Source: Phymatolithon calcareum
Taxonomy: Eukaryota; Rhodophyta; Florideophyceae; Hapalidiales
Reading direction: 5' to 3'
Length of the DNA: 64,000 bases
NCBI GenBank assembly: GCA_977006965.1
Contig: OZ345365.1
Location: forward strand, 620,001-684,000
Part shown: in pieces, positions 9,471 through 20,946 of the stretch
Layout: each line of letters begins with the position of its first letter
Numbering within the stretch: the stretch's first letter is position 1
Translations under genes and position numbers: made by a program
Notes under the pieces: generated by a model
Databases searched by the model: none
Told to the model about the DNA's origin: nothing
What the model saw: only the letters and a program-made list of their open reading frames with translations

Positions 9471-10197
9471 TTAGAATATTAGCGATCGATTTCCAATGTT
9501 ACAACAAATTAGGATTTCGCACTCCGTACAATACATTCTCTGGTGGAGACAAGGGGTGAGGATCAGCTCGTCAACATATGGAACTCTTTTCGATAGTATT
9601 CACGATCGAACTCTAAGAGTACGCAGTAGCTCCTCCGACATCAGAAGTATCTACGATGTAGCGTGTGGGGTAAGAAGGCCGATATGAGCCCTAGCGGCAA
9701 CAGAAAACAACTTGACTACCCTTCGCACTTCCTGCGTCGAGTATTGCGAAAAGAATACAATCTGTCTTTCATAATATCCTCGGTTTTAGCATGAACATGT
9801 GCTCTACGAATACGGCATCTACGTACACTTAACCAAAAATAAGGTTTTCTGAAATACTCGATTTGCAGAATAACTTCCTCTAGCTACGGGGCTTACCTTA
9901 AATTTCGGTAATATTTTTCTTACGTTGTACTGTTCCTACCCCTTCATGAAGAACTCTGTAAACAATGCGCATTACATTAAGATTGCGCTCGGGCGGTATG
10001 TGCACGGTGTACAGCTACAGTTTGCGCCGTCTGTCATGCTGTGGTACAGGCGCTACATGAAACGAAGCAGTTTTGTGTTCCAAGCGCCGGCAATTACTTC
10101 CTCTGAACCATGTTGACCACATGCTTATCGTGAGATCTAAAATTGGGTGTACACGAAACTAATACTGTGTCGTGCACAGTTTGAGCCCTAATCACGC
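9471..10197. other. No recognisable feature
   Basis: Unassigned sequence between the inverted duplication and LINE N2. Open frames are short. Confidence 0.35.
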
Positions 10198-10211
10198 ATT
10201 ACTATAGCCTG
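10198..10211. repeat. Target-site duplication of LINE N2, left copy
   Basis: ATTACTATAGCCTG, repeated exactly at 14617-14630 directly after the A-rich tail of N2. Confidence 0.9.
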
Positions 10212-10290
10212 CCAAAGATCCTCCTATTTCCGTTGCCCTTCGCAAATGCGCGTCCTTATCAGAAACGCACTCCTCAAAGCTCCGACAAAG

Positions 10291-12674
10291 GGATATTTGA
10301 TGATTTTATTTTTGAGAGCTCCCAAAGCCTCACCTTGGAGTAACGGGGCAGCTCTTGCATAATCTCTACGCTATAGTCATCTGGCTGCTCAAAACGTTCT
10401 TGATTCGTACTTCTCTCCCAACAAGAGCTCCGGTAAGTCTCTTGCACTCAAACTCAATTTCTGTACTCATCTTCGATGACGCTAGAGTACATTGTAAGGC
10501 GACTAGTTCGACCACCGCGGTAATCCCACAGTACGCACCCAACACTGATTTCCTCCAAAGCGGTGCTAGGTTGAATGTCAACCTTAGGCACCTTAAACGT
10601 GTTGTTCTTTCTCCTATGTAAAGGATCCCTGGTAGCTAGCCTTCAATAGGAATCTTCATTGATCTGCCTTCTTCTTCCTTTTCCCATACCTTAATTGTTT
10701 CTTCTCTCCTCCTCTTCTTCGTGACAGATCCCTCCTGGGCTTTCTGAAGGGCTTGTCGCAAGTCTTCATACATCTTGAGATATTCAATATCCTTCATTGC
10801 TTCCTTTACGTCCTCATCTCTTCCAACGTACTCTTCTGTTTCTTCAAGGCGCTTTTTGTGTATTACCAGGCTTAATGCAAACCTTTCTGCTTGATGACGT
10901 CTCCTCATCTTTGGTGGTCCCAGTCGGCACAGAACTCGCATTCGGTCCCGGCGGTGTTCGGCATACTTTCCGAAAACATTCTTGTAGAACAAGCCCTCTG
11001 CCGACTCGATTGCCGAGAGCAATCGATTTGTCATTGGAGTAACGTGTAACGCATACTCCCATTTCGGGATGATTAGCGACTTAAAGATCCTGATGCATGT
11101 CTCCGGTTTGAATCCTCGAACATTCACTCCAAGCTCCCGAAGCTTATGTATGCATCCTGCAGCATTTCGAACTCTTGCTAAGGCCGTGTCATCCGTAACA
11201 CCCTTGTTATTCATGATTACCCCAAGATACGAGAGTCTCCAGGCTTGATATAGTTCTCGTCCCGCCAAGTAAAACGTGTGCTTCTGAAGTCCTTTGTACT
11301 TAAGAACTTCGCTTTTTCCTGGTTTTGTGTTCCATTTCATGCCATTTTCGCTTGCCCAACTGGTCGCTATATCAAGAAGTTTCTGCATTCCTCGTCCTGT
11401 CTTCGCTTGAAGCTGAACATCATCTGCGAACAATTACACAGGGCTTTCTGAAACGTTCCTGTCTGTCTTGGAGACGGCTTCTGCGAATGTGTCCATGAAT
11501 ATATTGTAAAGGCATGGACTAAGCGGGGAACCTTGAGGTACTCCTCGGTCGATGATACACCACGTTTCTGTCTCGTCTCCAGCTGATGTGACCCACGATG
11601 GTTTTAACAGGTACGCAACCATCCTTGTTATCTCTTGAGGAAGTTTCTCCGTCAGCCTCTTGATGAGGATATCCCTGGGCACACTATCGTATGCCGCGGA
11701 TAGGTCAAGAACTGCCATGAACGGATGGCCCTTTTTCATTGAACTTTTTGCCCGGAGTATAGCGAGATAAGTGCTTCTGTCTTTCCGAAAACCCAGCTGA
11801 ACCTTATTGAAGCGATATTTCTCGCGTATGTATGCATCTAGAGCTGAGTCGATGATTTTCCTGGCTTGACTTAAAAGAGATATGGGCCTGTAGTTTGCTG
11901 CTACATGAGCTGGGCCTTTCTTGTATAAGGGAATCAGAGTTGCTTGGCGCCATGCCCGAGGAAGACATTTGAGTCTCCCGCATGTTTCCCATAATACTAG
12001 CATTATTTCGAGCCCCGCTTCTTTGTTCGCGTGCAACATTTCGACCGCAATTCCGTCTGGACCTACCGCCTTCCCCTTCGGTGCTCTGTTGAATGTTCTT
12101 GCGATGTGCCGCTTCATTGCCCTATTGAGTGCAAACGTACGCAACGGCATATTCCAGTCTTCTTCCGCCTTACAAACACTTGAGATGTATGCTGAGAATT
12201 TGCTTGGGTGCACAGGAGCCCCGAGAGCTTTGTTTGTTCCTTTCCTCCGTGATTTTGATTTCATGATCTTGCTTGTGGTGTTCGCCGCCTCGCTCGGCCC
12301 CATTTTCTCAACCTCATGAAGATATCTTTCAAATTGGTCGCATTTGGCTTTTCTCACCTTCTTCTTTAACAGCATTTTCACCTCTCGGAGGGCTTCTTTG
12401 TCACTTTCGAGGCCTGTTCTCCTGTAAGTCTTATAATGCCGGGTTCGTTTCTTGGCCAGATTGTCGAGCTCCTTGTTCCAAAAACTTTTAAATCTCGGAG
12501 GCCTCGGCTTAGACGATGTCCACGGCTCCTTCAGCTTTTTCAGAAAAAGTTCATACCAGTTGTTCAACTCCCGTTTGTCAGTACAGGTATGCAGCTGCTC
12601 TATCATGCCCGGTACCCATTTCAACATTTCTTCTCTGGCCTTGGTTGTTCTCGTCAGGCTTCGCCTGGCAGTTT
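10291..12674 (-). mobile_element. LINE N1 inserted in N2 (opposite strand)
   Basis: N1 interrupts N2 and is bounded by a 12-bp target duplication with one mismatch: GCTCCGACAAAG (10279-10290) and GCTCCGACCAAG (12675-12686). Its 3' end is at the left, with the LINE 3' sequence also seen at about 663-715 and 25027-25066. It is 5'-truncated, as no endonuclease domain is seen. N1 and N2 belong to the same broad clade but to clearly different subfamilies. Confidence 0.85.
10366..12674 (-). pseudogene. N1 reverse transcriptase (two in-frame stops)
   Basis: Reading from 12674 leftwards: a lysine/arginine-rich linker, then RT with GKAVGPDGIAVEM, NYRPISLLSQARKI, KVQLGFRKDRST, the catalytic AVLDLSAAYDSVPR, GVPQGSPLSP and the catalytic FADDV. 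A thumb region with YLGVIMNNKGVTD follows, then a basic C-terminal region and a final PLWRKSVLGAYC domain. An in-frame TAA (about 11434) lies directly before the FADD box. A TAG at about 10636 precedes the last domain, and the frame continues unchanged past both. Two nonsense mutations are the simplest reading. The protein would have carried out target-primed reverse transcription. Confidence 0.8.
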
Positions 12675-12686
12675 GCTCCGACCAAG

Positions 12687-14380
12687 AAGGCCCCAGGGCT
12701 GGATGAGGTGAAAACCGAAATGATGAAAGCTGACCTGGATAGAAGTGCAGACCTCGTCTTTGAGCTGCGGACCGCCTGCGGAAGATGTGGAGTTCTCCCG
12801 ACAGCGTGGCTAAAAGCACTCTTAGTCCCGCTGCACAAGAAAGGAGCCCATGACGATCCAAAAAATTTCCGACCAATATCTTTACTGAGTCAAGTCCGAA
12901 AGATTATTGAGTCAGCACTGGGTATTATGCTCCGCAGAAGATACAAGAACCAAAGAATCCAACTGGGATTCCAAAAAGGCAAGAGCACGGAGCTAGAAAT
13001 CGTAAGGGCTCTGGAACTACAGAACCGAGGGCAGGGATGCATTGCAGTATTGGACTTGACGGCAGCGTACGACACAGTTCCACGAAAGTACTTGCAAGAG
13101 CGAATGAGAGTTGTTCTACCACAAGACCTATGCGAGATGATCGAGGCTTTCTTGACACCGTCCTGGGTATCAACGATTGGCGATTCCCAGCAAAAGTGGT
13201 TTCTAATCGACAGGGGAGTACCTCAGGGATCCCCGCTGAGCCCAAGTTTGTATAATCTATTCATGGACGAATTCGCAGAAAGAATAAGCCAAGTTCCAAG
13301 GGATGTTGCCGACGTGGCAGCAGTTCTTTTCGCGGACGACGTGCTCCTAACGGCAAAATCACCAGTCGGACTACAGAGACTGTTAAATATTTCTTCGCAA
13401 TGGGCAAGAGATAGACAAATGAGGTGGAACACGAAAGCCGGGAAGAGCGAAGTTCTTCTCTCCGAAGGCACAAGATCACCCACATTCAAGCTTTCTGGGA
13501 AAACGCTGACAAAAGTCAAAGAAGTCCCATACCTTGGCATATCACTCAGCAGTGAGGGAGTTACCGACAAGAAAATGCTTGAACGCATCCGACAGGCCAA
13601 GATAGCAGTGTATCAGCTGAGATCCCTTGGTGTAACAGCCCGGGGACTCAGCCCCTTAAAAGCAGTCAAGATGTACATGGCCTTGATACAGCCAAGATGG
13701 GAATATGCCATGCACCTTACGCCATGGACGACAAGAATTCAAACAGCTATTGCAGACGTGGAGAAGACTTTTTTTGGACAAGTATTTGGTCCAATCGCAA
13801 AATTCGAACCGCGAGACTTCGTCTTCTCTGTCGCATACATAATGCAGAAGACAGAAGACTAGTTCTAGCGTTACGAATGCTTGAACGAGCCAGAACAAGG
13901 AAAATGGGCTTGCTCGCAGTCCCAAGAGAGGAAAGAGACGTTGAGGAATTGCAATGGGTGTGTCGTGACATATCATCAATGTTACATCACGACCTATTCG
14001 AGACGGCAGTAACCTATCTTAAGCAGCGATTTTCAGCAAAATCGTTGAGGGACCTGCTCTTTAAAGACGAAGGAGAAGGCTTGGAGGCGAGCAGAAAGAG
14101 GAATATTCCTCATGATATTCCCGGGTCTACTCCCGCCATCATCAGACTACAGAAAGCACGTCACCGCCAATTGGCGATTAAATGGGCATTCGGACGTTTT
14201 CCCCCATTGAGTACCACACTTCTGGAAGACAAATTCGGTGAAATCGTACCAACTCTCATGAACAAGCTCGAAGTGTGCCATCAAAGATATCGACTAACAG
14301 AAGAGGAGACTAGTGAGACTGAAAAGGCACTTGACAAAGTACTATTGCTCACAATCGTCTTTTATGACGACATGGAATAG
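12687..14380 (+). pseudogene. N2 reverse transcriptase (one frameshift)
   Basis: RT motifs in order: KKAPGLDEVKTEMMK, NFRPISLLSQVRKI, RIQLGFQKGKST, AVLDLTAAYDTVPR (catalytic Asp), GVPQGSPLSP, VLFADDVLLTAK (catalytic DD) and YLGISLSSEGVTD. The frame breaks at about 13800: N2 has lost one base relative to N3 within the AAAACATCG stretch. It resumes in another frame through KARHRQLAIKWAFGRF to a stop at 14380. Apart from that indel it is nearly identical to N3, so both derive from recent activity of one family. Nucleic-acid synthesis at the target site is the family role. Confidence 0.85.
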
Positions 14381-14616
14381 ACCAAGACAAAATAGAACGG
14401 CGACGCTGAGATTCCTACGAACAGGACAAGTGGGCTCTAAGCTTTTCCCTCCACCTTCTCTGAAGGAGGGTTTTTGCAGCTAGGGCTACGACGATAGCAA
14501 CGAGCTTTTGCGGGCTTTAACGGAGCTACCAAGGTAGTAGCATCTGAAACGCATCTCCCGTACAGTGTTATGAGTGTTTCTGAGGGCGTTTAATAAATTC
14601 AAAATTCAAAAAAAAA

Positions 14617-14630
14617 ATTACTATAGCCTG
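14617..14630. repeat. Target-site duplication of LINE N2, right copy
   Basis: ATTACTATAGCCTG immediately after the A-rich tail. Identical to 10198-10211. Confidence 0.9.
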
Positions 14631-15560
14631 GAAACGTAATAAGGATACCACAGCAATAACCTTCCAGTAACTGTACTATTGTACAGTTCGCTCCGAGTTG
14701 GTAGAAATTAGTACTCAAGGCAGACAAGCTTCGCCTCCTTCAATAAACTGTAAAGAATACGATTTAACACGACATTTCTGATTGCGACTGTACCAAAGTT
14801 GTTGAATATGGTCTCTTAATGTAACGGTGCCCTGGTACCAAACTTCAATTGCATCCTATCCGAAGTAATTTAACTGCCAGACAATCACATCTGCTTTCCG
14901 CCGGCGCAGTATTGCACAAGCAGCAACCTTACAATAGCCTATTCGAACCCCCATAGAGGACGGGGGCAGAACGAGCAAGAAGAATAAAACTAATTTTACA
15001 ATTCTTCACACGTAAGCCTACGCTTGCGCCCGCTCCTATCGCGCCGATATATATCGGCGCTAAATCAAATCGCTCTGTTGCGCACGCGACCGAGCCAGCC
15101 TCCAAATCGTACTGGAGGCAGTGTCGCGGGACAGTGACGAAAGTGACTTTCGACTACAATCCAAATTCGTGAAGTCCTTTCGCGCACACGGGATTGTACA
15201 ACCGGAATTAGTCATGATGCATGGCAGTCGGCATGTCTTAAACTTCCAAATGGCTTCCGACGACGCTCAAGACACACAAGCCGACGTTTCGGTGCTCAGA
15301 AAGGCTCAAGCAGCGGCGAAGTACAGCAAAATCCTCACGAAAGCCACTTCAATCGCTTTTGAGGACGGCTTGTTCAAGGCCTATCGCAACATCGCTATGT
15401 TGTGCTCGAAGTATACCCGATTACTGGCTCAGGAAGCGCTGCGGCTTGCCTCCCACCGATGGGGGCGGTCGAGAATGTGATGACATTTTTCTTGCCGCCT
15501 CTTCGTGAAGTGTTCAATACAGACTACTCCACCTGTCCGTTGTTCCCGATCATTATCTTA
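14631..15560. other. Unassigned, possible upstream part of the Copia relic
   Basis: There is no clear gene. An open stretch at 15121-15480 (+ strand, non-ATG start) leads into the Copia relic and may be its decayed upstream portion. I could not align it to a known domain. Confidence 0.3.
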
Positions 15561-17340
15561 AAAGATATTGCCGCCCTCTATAGCTTCACCGTTGTTGCGT
15601 ATGTCCCCAACCTTCGACCAAGAACTAAGGCACTCAAGTATGGTTCTGTCGACGGAAGATTGGCATGTAAAGTTTAAAGCCCGCTACTTAATCGGCGGCC
15701 ATAGCGACAAACTCAAGTACATGATGATCCACAGCGCTTCAACTCTCCAGCCTCAATCCATTCGGCTACTGCTTGCACTCGCTACCATGCATAAATTATA
15801 CATTGGACATCCAATGTCCATAAGCCGTACGTACAGTCTGCTGAACCACTTGATCGTGTCATTCACATCGACAAGCCCCGCTTCGAGTTCGAGCTTGAAG
15901 CAGACTAGTGCTTGCAGCTACTAAAGCGACTCTACGGACTCTGCGAATCTGGAGATTTGTGGCATAAGACGATGGACGAACAAAACTGATACGGATGTTG
16001 ATCGAGCTTAGCGTTGACAGGCACAGTATAGGTAGTGATAAGATGAGCTTAGTAGAGGTTTGTTGACTTTACCTCACTTGACTTGGTTAGATTTGTTCTT
16101 GGCTCCAGTCCGCTAGTCGGAACTAGAGCATGCCTTATATAGGCATTGAATTACTTACACGTAACTTACAAATATCATAAAACCCTAAAATACGAATTAT
16201 CTAGAGAGCTCCAGAAATTTCCTTACAGCAATGCATTCGTGAAATAGTGCACGTGCTCGAATATTCTAGATATTTCTCGCATGCTTCCAGGAGCATCTAG
16301 ACGTGCATGCTGACAGCTAGCAAAGCTGTCACTACTTACGCGCTACATGCATGTCCTTGTTACAAACACAGCTAGGAGCTTGGGATGACTCCTTTCAAGT
16401 CTTAACCAGCTCTGTATCTACTCATATCAGATGGTCTACTGATCGGACTACGTGGAGTACATGTTGATGACCTCCTCCGAGCCTGCAGCTCGGACTGCAA
16501 GGACGTTCTCAATAAGACACATGCGAAATTCGAAATGGGTGAGCATGAATCAATTCTGCGCAGCTTTAGTAGATTTTTCCTGCGGATGGCTGCGTAGAGC
16601 AAAACTAGCACTCCTACTTGCGAAATCTTGAGCAAATGTTGCCGGATACATCTTTCTCTTCCTTTCATACCGTGCGTATGAAGTTGGCTTCGCTGACAAA
16701 CACTCGAATAGACTGCCAATTTGATGGCACAAGTCGTCGAGGACCGTTTAATCACCGAGAAGTCAGCAATCATCAAGACATTCAACAAGGCTGTGAATTA
16801 CGCTGTAGACAATCGCATATCGTTAGTTATAACAAAGCTCGACGAACCAACTATGCAGATTGGTGGCTCTGACGATGACTCCTTCGCCGATAATCATGAC
16901 CTATCTATCTAGCTGGGTCATATTTGCTTCTTGGTAGACGGCTTCGGTAACTCGATTCTGGTACACTTTAAGTCTTACAAGTCGAAGAGAATCGTCCTTA
17001 CTGCGATTCACGGAGAGGGTATCGCATTCTGTGACCTGCTTGACGTCACCGCCACTCTCTCAGCCGAGACTTTCGTCTTATAGAACCGCACGATATCAGG
17101 ACAGCTTCTCACTGACTCCAAGTTTCTCTTCAATGTAATATGCAAAAGCTCAACGAACCTCCGAGAAGCGAACAATGCTCGATATAGCTGCTGCACGGAA
17201 AGTGTTCCGCGATAAAGATATATCGGATATTGGCTTTGTCCGGAGCTCCAAGAATATTGCCGACGTCTTGGCAAGCCAATGAATCAAGCCGCTCCTCAAG
17301 ACGTTATCTCATCGGGGCAACTACACATTGCACTAGAGCA
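15560..17340 (+). pseudogene. Divergent Copia-type RT and RNase H relic (family J)
   Basis: Collected across frames: KARYLIGGHSDKLKYMMIH and STLQPQSIRLLLALATM (about 15670-15790), LLKRLYGLCESGDLWHKTMD (about 15915-15975), LGMTPFKS (about 16380), RGVHVDDLLRAC with the catalytic VDD (about 16455-16490), and the RNase H/C-terminal segment LLTDSKFLF to SKNIADVLASQ (about 17100-17280). This is the ARYVIGGH/YGLCDSGDLWH subtype of Copia pol, different from the tandem Copia elements to the right. Many stops and frameshifts make it dead. From memory, close relatives are common in oomycetes. Confidence 0.7.
16010..16375 (-). mobile_element. Insertion in Copia J, possible solo LTR
   Basis: The coding alignment of J jumps from LWHKTMDE to LGMTPFKS across this 366-bp stretch. 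It is flanked by GAGCTT direct repeats (16004-16009 and 16376-16381). Read on the minus strand it contains GCCTATATAAGGC, a TATA-type promoter, and TGTTTG and CAACA sequences near the ends, as an LTR would. The exact ends and the repeat length do not fit a standard 5-bp duplication, so the class is uncertain. Confidence 0.45.
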
Positions 17341-18160
17341 GTAGATTGTTCGAGAGTAAACAGCATGTTATTATTCCTTCTAATTCGATCTTCCTAGTGT
17401 CTATTCCTTCCTCAACTATCGTACCTCTGAAAACCTCATGTGCTCCGCGGATGAGCGCCCGCGCATTTCCAATATCTTTCCACTCAGATGGAAAAGGTAT
17501 TCCTCCTCGCTATGGACTATCCAGCGATGCCTCGCGTCAACGCACACGGCGTGCTCAACCAAGTAGCCTTGCTTCAGCCGCCCAATGAAGATTCACATTG
17601 GAAGCCTCTCATCCTGTCATGCGTGTGCATCACATCATGCGCGTCGCGTGCTCGAGTCTTCCGCACAGAGGTCGTTCTTCCTCAAGAAGCGCTACATTCT
17701 GTGGACCAAAAGTCCGAGCGGCTTCAAGTTCAGGAACTGGTGCTTCTCAGCCCACAGAACTTCGCATCCAACATTAAATGCGCGGTCTCGGTCTTCGCTA
17801 GCAGCGCAAAAGCATATATACCGTTTCTTAGCGCAGCGTTGACACAGTTGTACGACGCCGACGTCTCTTGATTGCGCAATGCGCCCGAAACTCGCATGGC
17901 GGTCAACCTACGGTTCAGACCACGCGCACCAATTCTGTGGCTGATGACAAAGACGCCCGGGTACCGCTTCATGTACGCAAGCACAATCTCGGCGACGACC
18001 TTCTCGTGTGCCTCTCAGAATGCGCGCCTGGTCCGCCTCTTAGCAGGTACAATTCATGGGGGCGGACTTCCATGATACTTCGAGCCGCGTAGTGCGTAGG
18101 TGGCAACCCCACGGGGTAATAGGTACCAGACATGGCACAGGTGTGTGCTCTTCGAGGCTC
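17341..18160. other. No recognisable feature
   Basis: Both strands have open stretches (for example 17488-17871 +, 17730-17984 -), but none matches a family I know. The lost C-terminal repeats of the NB-ARC gene would be expected here on the minus strand, but I cannot recognise WD40 or TPR units. Confidence 0.35.
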
Positions 18161-18162
18161 TT

Positions 18163-20378
18163 CTAGTATGATCTCACAATTCCGCTCACCGTCTTTACAA
18201 TAAGGAGGCGCCCGCACAATTGGAACAGAAACGATGGTTTTCCTTCGGATACTCTTCCCCACGACACCTGTATCGCTTTCCATATCAGATCAAATTTCCG
18301 ACGGACTCTCAGTGAAATAACGTCTTCGCTAAGAATCACCAAACTCTCAAAGTCCGATTTAAGTGACAAGATACCACCGATGTCAAAGTGAACGTGCGTC
18401 CATTGCGCATCGAGAAGAAGAGCGGCTAGTTCGATACACAAGTTTGCAGACACCAAATGTCTGGCAAGATGCACATAAATATACCCGTCGTCGGGGACGG
18501 CCCACCACGGCCTCGGTGTGTGAGCCAGCAGTGCATGCTCGAAGGAATCACCTTTCTCATCCGACAGTGAACCTTCAAATGTGCTCCGCTGTTGTTCCAT
18601 ATATACTCTGAGAACCCGCGCGTGCCAAACTGAGCTTGTCTTCTTTGCGTTGGCATGTCGCTTACAAAAGTCTAGAAGTATATCATGAACCACGAGACTG
18701 CCTTCTTTCGCAATATTTTCCCCCTGGTCATGAAAACGGAGCTTGCAGAGGCTCATCTTGTTAAGAAGACGTGCAACTTCCAACGCAAAATCTTTGTTCA
18801 CATTCCACATACGGCTCAGGACAGAAACTGGGATCCAAGCCTGGTGTCGCAGCACGCAAAGGCTAGTGTAGAGATCAGTGATTGTGGACTCAAGATCTAC
18901 AGCTTTTCTTGACTGCAGTTGGACGAACTCAGCTTCTAAGATTGTCAGACTCAGGATGATTCCGGAGTTCAAGCTCGATCCTCCAGGACCTTGCTCTTCT
19001 CCAAGTTCAAATCTCTGTCTCCGCAGCTGCAAAGCGTATGCGTCACATGCAACGTCAAAATTTCCTTGCTCCTCTGCCAATAAAGCCACTGTGCTTCCAC
19101 ACACTGCCAAAGCGATAGGCAGGCCTTCACAAATCGTAAGGATTGTCGCAATACTCCTTCTGATGTCGCCCGTCGGCTCTTGCGGCGCTCTTTTCGGCGC
19201 ATCCCGTGTCGCATGCATCATGAATATGCTCAGGGAAACGGACCCGAGTGGTGCCCTTGGGGCAAAGTCAACTTTGCATCCAGCAGCGTTTGCAATTGCT
19301 GTACTTCGGGGGGTTTTGGCCATGCGACTCCGTCCGCAAGACCGTAAGATCTGGCGAAGATCGTTCAAGAATCTGGTCTTGCAGTTTTTTGTCGGCCACA
19401 GATCGTCCACAAGAAAGAGGCAGATTTTTCCTTTAAACCACGCGACCGCATAGTCCACAGCATCAATGAGCAACGAGGAGCGTTCCACATCAGAGACAGA
19501 TGCCGATGCCCTGTTAGCCGCATGATTTTAGAGATGGCTTTTATTACCATCGACAAAGAGGCGCCTTGACCAAGTGCGAGGTACTGGATTCCGTCCGGGA
19601 AACGGGTCCGAATATCCTCATCAAACGCAAGAGCCTGCAACGCGATCGTTTTACCAACTCCTGCCATGCCAACAACGCCGTGTGCATTCGTAATGGCTCC
19701 TGCAGCCGCGGTGAATGTGGATGTAGAGTCTTCTGAAAGAATGGATGCCTTCAACATGGCCTCCGGAGTACAAAGGTTACCCTCTGCATCCATTGAATCA
19801 AAACTGAGGTGTGTACCATCAGGAAGTGCCGGCGTGAATACTGCCGCGCGATACACTTCCTCCACGTTCGTTGTGCTTTGCAAGCTTTCGAGCTTCGGGA
19901 GAATGACATTTTGCTGTTCTTGGCTTTTCAGTCCTGTAACGAGGATTGAAATTAGGGTCAAGAGTTGGGAAGAGGCTTCTTGTAAAGGCCCTTGGAGATC
20001 AATCATCGCGTTGCTTATGGCCTTGGCGCGGAATGTTCGACGGATCATTGACGCGAGCTTTTCCCTAGATCCACTCGCGGCCGCTGGTGACACTTTAGAG
20101 CAAACTTTCTCCACTGTTGAGTTCGATCGAATGAGCGTGTCGCGGACGGAATGAAGAGCGTCCTGGACGTCGGCAGACATTTCATCCGGAATTGTACCTG
20201 GCCTTGTCCGGAGCAATTCCTCCACTCTTGCGAGCTGCCGTGTGAGGCGATCCAGTTTCTCGGTCAGACTTCCAATTGTCACAGAGGCATTGCGCATGTC
20301 GGTGATGCGAGACTTGATGATGGTGGCTATAGTGCGAGCTTCGGCAATGATGGTAACAGCAATCCCGACAGCCTCCAT
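18163..20378 (-). pseudogene. NB-ARC STAND (NLR/APAF-1-like) gene with a frameshift
   Basis: The ATG at 20378 begins MEAVGIAVTIIAEA. Residues about 1-180 are a helical bundle (repeated IKSRITDMRN- and LDRLTRQLARVEELL-type heptads), reminiscent of HeLo/RPW8/MLKL N-terminal domains. The P-loop GMAGVGKT follows, then DEDIRTRFPDGIQYLALGQ. At about 19526-19530 (an AAAA tract) the frame shifts. The second frame carries Walker B (CLFLVDDLW), the GLPL motif (CEGLPIALAVCG) and an MHD-like motif (LVVHDILLDFC). A helical segment (HLARHLVSANLCIELAALLL) resembles the linker before WD40 repeats in APAF-1-type proteins. It stops at 18163 without recognisable repeats. The role would be ATP-dependent signalling or death switching. 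A tiny intron at the shift cannot be excluded. Confidence 0.75.
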
Positions 20379-20616
20379 GTCGCAATGGAATAGTCGGTTG
20401 ACAGAATTTGGAAGTGAAGTTGCATGAAGAGGGCGCAGACTTTGTTGCTTTGCAGTAGGTCGACAGGGAAATGGAGTAGAGTAGCTCCTCTTTAATAGCC
20501 CCAAGAAAGTGAAGCATCTCCTGCGATAGTGGTGGAGGCTCGTGGAAGAGAACGATCGCCTTCCGCAAGGGTATCCCAGGTGCTAATTTCTCTTGTTTCT
20601 ATGCGATTTTTGAAAT
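20379..20616 (-). promoter_or_regulatory. Upstream region of the NB-ARC gene
   Basis: About 240 bp lie between the presumed ATG and the LINE N3 target duplication (20617-20628). No TATA box was identified. The N3 insertion displaced whatever lay further upstream by 2.7 kb. Confidence 0.3.
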
Positions 20617-20946
20617 GGTGCACATTATTTTTTTTTGAATTTTGAATTTAATAAACGCCCTCAGAAACACTCATAAGACTGTAAGGGAGATGCGTTTCAG
20701 ATGCTACTACCTTGTTAGCTCCGTTAAAGCCCGCAAAAGCTCGTTGCTATCCTTGTAGCCCTAGCTGCAAAAACCCTCCTCCAGAGAAGGTGGAGGGAAA
20801 AGCTTAGAGTCCACTTGTCCTGTTCGTAGGAATCTCAGCGTCGCCGTTCTATTTTGTCTTGGTCTATTCCATGTCGTCATAAAAGACGATTGTGAGCAAT
20901 AGTACTTTGTCAAGTGCCTTTTCAGTCTCACTAGTCTCCTCTTCTG

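Larger units (their letters stand above)
10212..14616 (+). mobile_element. LINE N2, 5'-truncated non-LTR retrotransposon split by N1
   Basis: The element starts at 10212 with a short piece (10212-10290) and resumes at 12675 after the opposite-strand insertion N1. It ends in a 3' UTR with AATAAA (about 14592) and a tail of TTCAAAATTC followed by ten A. Perfect 14-bp target duplications flank it. The 10212-10290 piece matches N3 sequence directly upstream of the point where the second piece starts, so the two were once continuous. Confidence 0.9.

Noticed and set aside
12516-12686. Long + frame joining N1 antisense to N2 RT
   Set aside because: The first part is antisense to N1 and the junction is the N1 target duplication, so it is not a fusion protein.
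19200-20400. Open frames on the + strand across the NB-ARC locus
   Set aside because: They are antisense shadows; the minus frames carry the P-loop, Walker B, GLPL and VHD motifs.
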